NCBI GenBank assembly: GCA_903913645.1
Contig: CAIWMA010000486.1
Coordinates: 1-44,828, forward strand
Origin: an uncultured Bacteroidales bacterium
GTDB taxonomy: Bacteria; Bacteroidota; Bacteroidia; Bacteroidales; UBA4417
Reading direction: 5' to 3'
Length of the DNA: 44,828 nucleotides
The notes under the pieces are model-generated. The model saw nothing but the letters and a program-made list of their open reading frames with translations, had not been told where the DNA came from and did no database searches. A program made the translations under genes and the position numbers. Position 1 is the stretch's first letter. Each line of letters begins with the position of its first letter. Positions 44,530-44,828 of the stretch are shown here, piece by piece.

Positions 44530-44607
44530 CGAACACGCAACTTAGCGCAGCGGTCTCTTGAGCGCTCAAAAACCCGCATTTGCTATAGCGTTTGTTATGC
44601 GTTCGCC
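44530..44607 (+). repeat. Imperfect palindrome with attC-like layout
   Basis: The left arm reads CGAACACGCAAC, TTAGCGCA, GCGG, TTGAGC; the right arm, reverse-complemented, reads CGAAC-GCATAAC, TATAGCAAAT, GCGG, TTGAGC. A perfect 12-bp palindrome TTGAGCGCTCAA (44558-44569) sits at the centre. ACGCAAC (44535-44541) and GTTATGC (44594-44600) differ by one base each from the attC boxes RYYYAAC and GTTRRRY; the distance between them fits attC sites. It could instead be another interspersed repeat; no integrase is visible. Confidence 0.4.
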
Positions 44608-44661
44608 CTTGTTTTTCTGTCTTGTAATGTCAGTAAATTGTCGTTGGCTGGGTGTGTTGGC

Positions 44662-44727
44662 TTGGTAGCTCTTTTGCATTTTTTCATATGGAATGTGCGT
44701 TGGGAAAAAATGCAAATGTGCTGCCAA
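44662..44727. repeat. Large stem-loop inverted repeat
   Basis: TTGGTAGC-TCT-TTTGCATTTTTT (44662-44684) pairs with AAAAAATGCAAA-TGT-GCTGCCAA (44705-44727): a 12-bp perfect inner stem, a symmetric 3-nt internal loop and an 8-bp outer stem with one G-T, around a 20-nt loop. There is no T-run placed as in a terminator. Probably part of the same repeat-rich region. Confidence 0.6.
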
Positions 44728-44828
44728 ATGCGTTGGCTATTTGAAGCGGATTTGTAGATTTAGTTTGAAATAGAATTTATCATTTTGTTCAAATATTTTT
44801 CCAAATCCGTGTCTTGTACTACTTGCAG

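Larger units (their letters stand above)
44430..44828. other. Non-coding right end with palindromic structures
   Basis: 399 bp after tamL with no supported gene. A 78-codon open frame (44521-44757) exists but lies across two strong palindromes and shows no family, so it is not called. Contents: the attC-like palindrome (44530-44607), a second hairpin (44662-44727) and several GTTGG/GCGTTGG words. Confidence 0.6.

Noticed and set aside
44521-44757. 78-codon forward ORF in the gene-free tail
   Set aside because: It spans both palindromes, is Cys-rich and shows no family pattern; it looks like a chance frame.

Overview
The window looks like a chromosomal segment of a Bacteroidota bacterium, most likely Bacteroidales-like. 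The evidence is moderately AT-rich DNA, no Shine-Dalgarno sequences, repeated matches to the Bacteroidota promoter (TTG near -33, TAnnTTTG near -7), a type 9 secretion (T9SS) sorting tail on a secreted esterase, a T9SS plug-family protein, a TamB/TamL pair, and a FadL-type outer-membrane protein. No phage, insertion sequence or CRISPR array is visible. Species cannot be named from the sequence.

Layout. 1-4.5 kb: partial POT-family transporter (-), secreted T9SS esterase (+), FadL-like porin (-). 4.6-7.9 kb: possible decayed ORF, tRNA-Glu, rpsT, radC, wecB-like epimerase and a GIY-YIG-like protein. 8.1-10.1 kb: proA-proB. 10.1-14.1 kb: a 39-codon candidate small ORF with its own promoter, then three tandem paralogous outer-membrane barrel proteins. 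14.2-16.2 kb: rpsF-rpsR-rplI and a SpoU-family rRNA methyltransferase. 16.3-19.3 kb: a large multi-domain DNA-binding protein (alpha-CTD-like, sigma region 4-like, two HARE-HTH-like domains, AT-hook) and a DbpA-like helicase. 19.5-23.8 kb (-): ATP-grasp enzyme, GH20 hexosaminidase, ApbE lipoprotein. 23.9-25.3 kb (+): T9SS plug-family protein. 25.3-28.8 kb (-): RlmI-like methyltransferase, PlsC-like acyltransferase, dnaX. 29.2-34.3 kb (+): polysaccharide deacetylase, FemAB/GNAT-like protein, upp, small membrane protein, MacB-like permease. 34.5-35.4 kb: Xre/MbcA/ParS-RES toxin-antitoxin pair. 35.4-36.8 kb (-): YkgJ-like Cys-cluster protein and a TerB-DnaJ protein. 37.2-44.4 kb (+): tamB and tamL. 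44.5-44.8 kb: non-coding DNA with two large imperfect palindromes, one with attC-like layout.

How it fits together. Much of the window serves the cell envelope. TamB/TamL would build the outer membrane; FadL and the three barrel paralogs would sit in it; the T9SS plug protein and the esterase are parts of, or cargo for, type 9 secretion; GH20, the deacetylase, the 2-epimerase and the PlsC-like enzyme handle glycans and lipids. The rest is housekeeping (ribosomal proteins, proline synthesis, DNA polymerase III tau/gamma, pyrimidine salvage). The accessory items are the toxin-antitoxin pair, the low-complexity intergenic tracts and the palindromic right end.

Most worth a second look: the alpha-CTD/sigma4/HARE-HTH protein, the attC-like palindrome at the right edge, the 39-codon ORF with a canonical promoter, and the triplicated barrel proteins.
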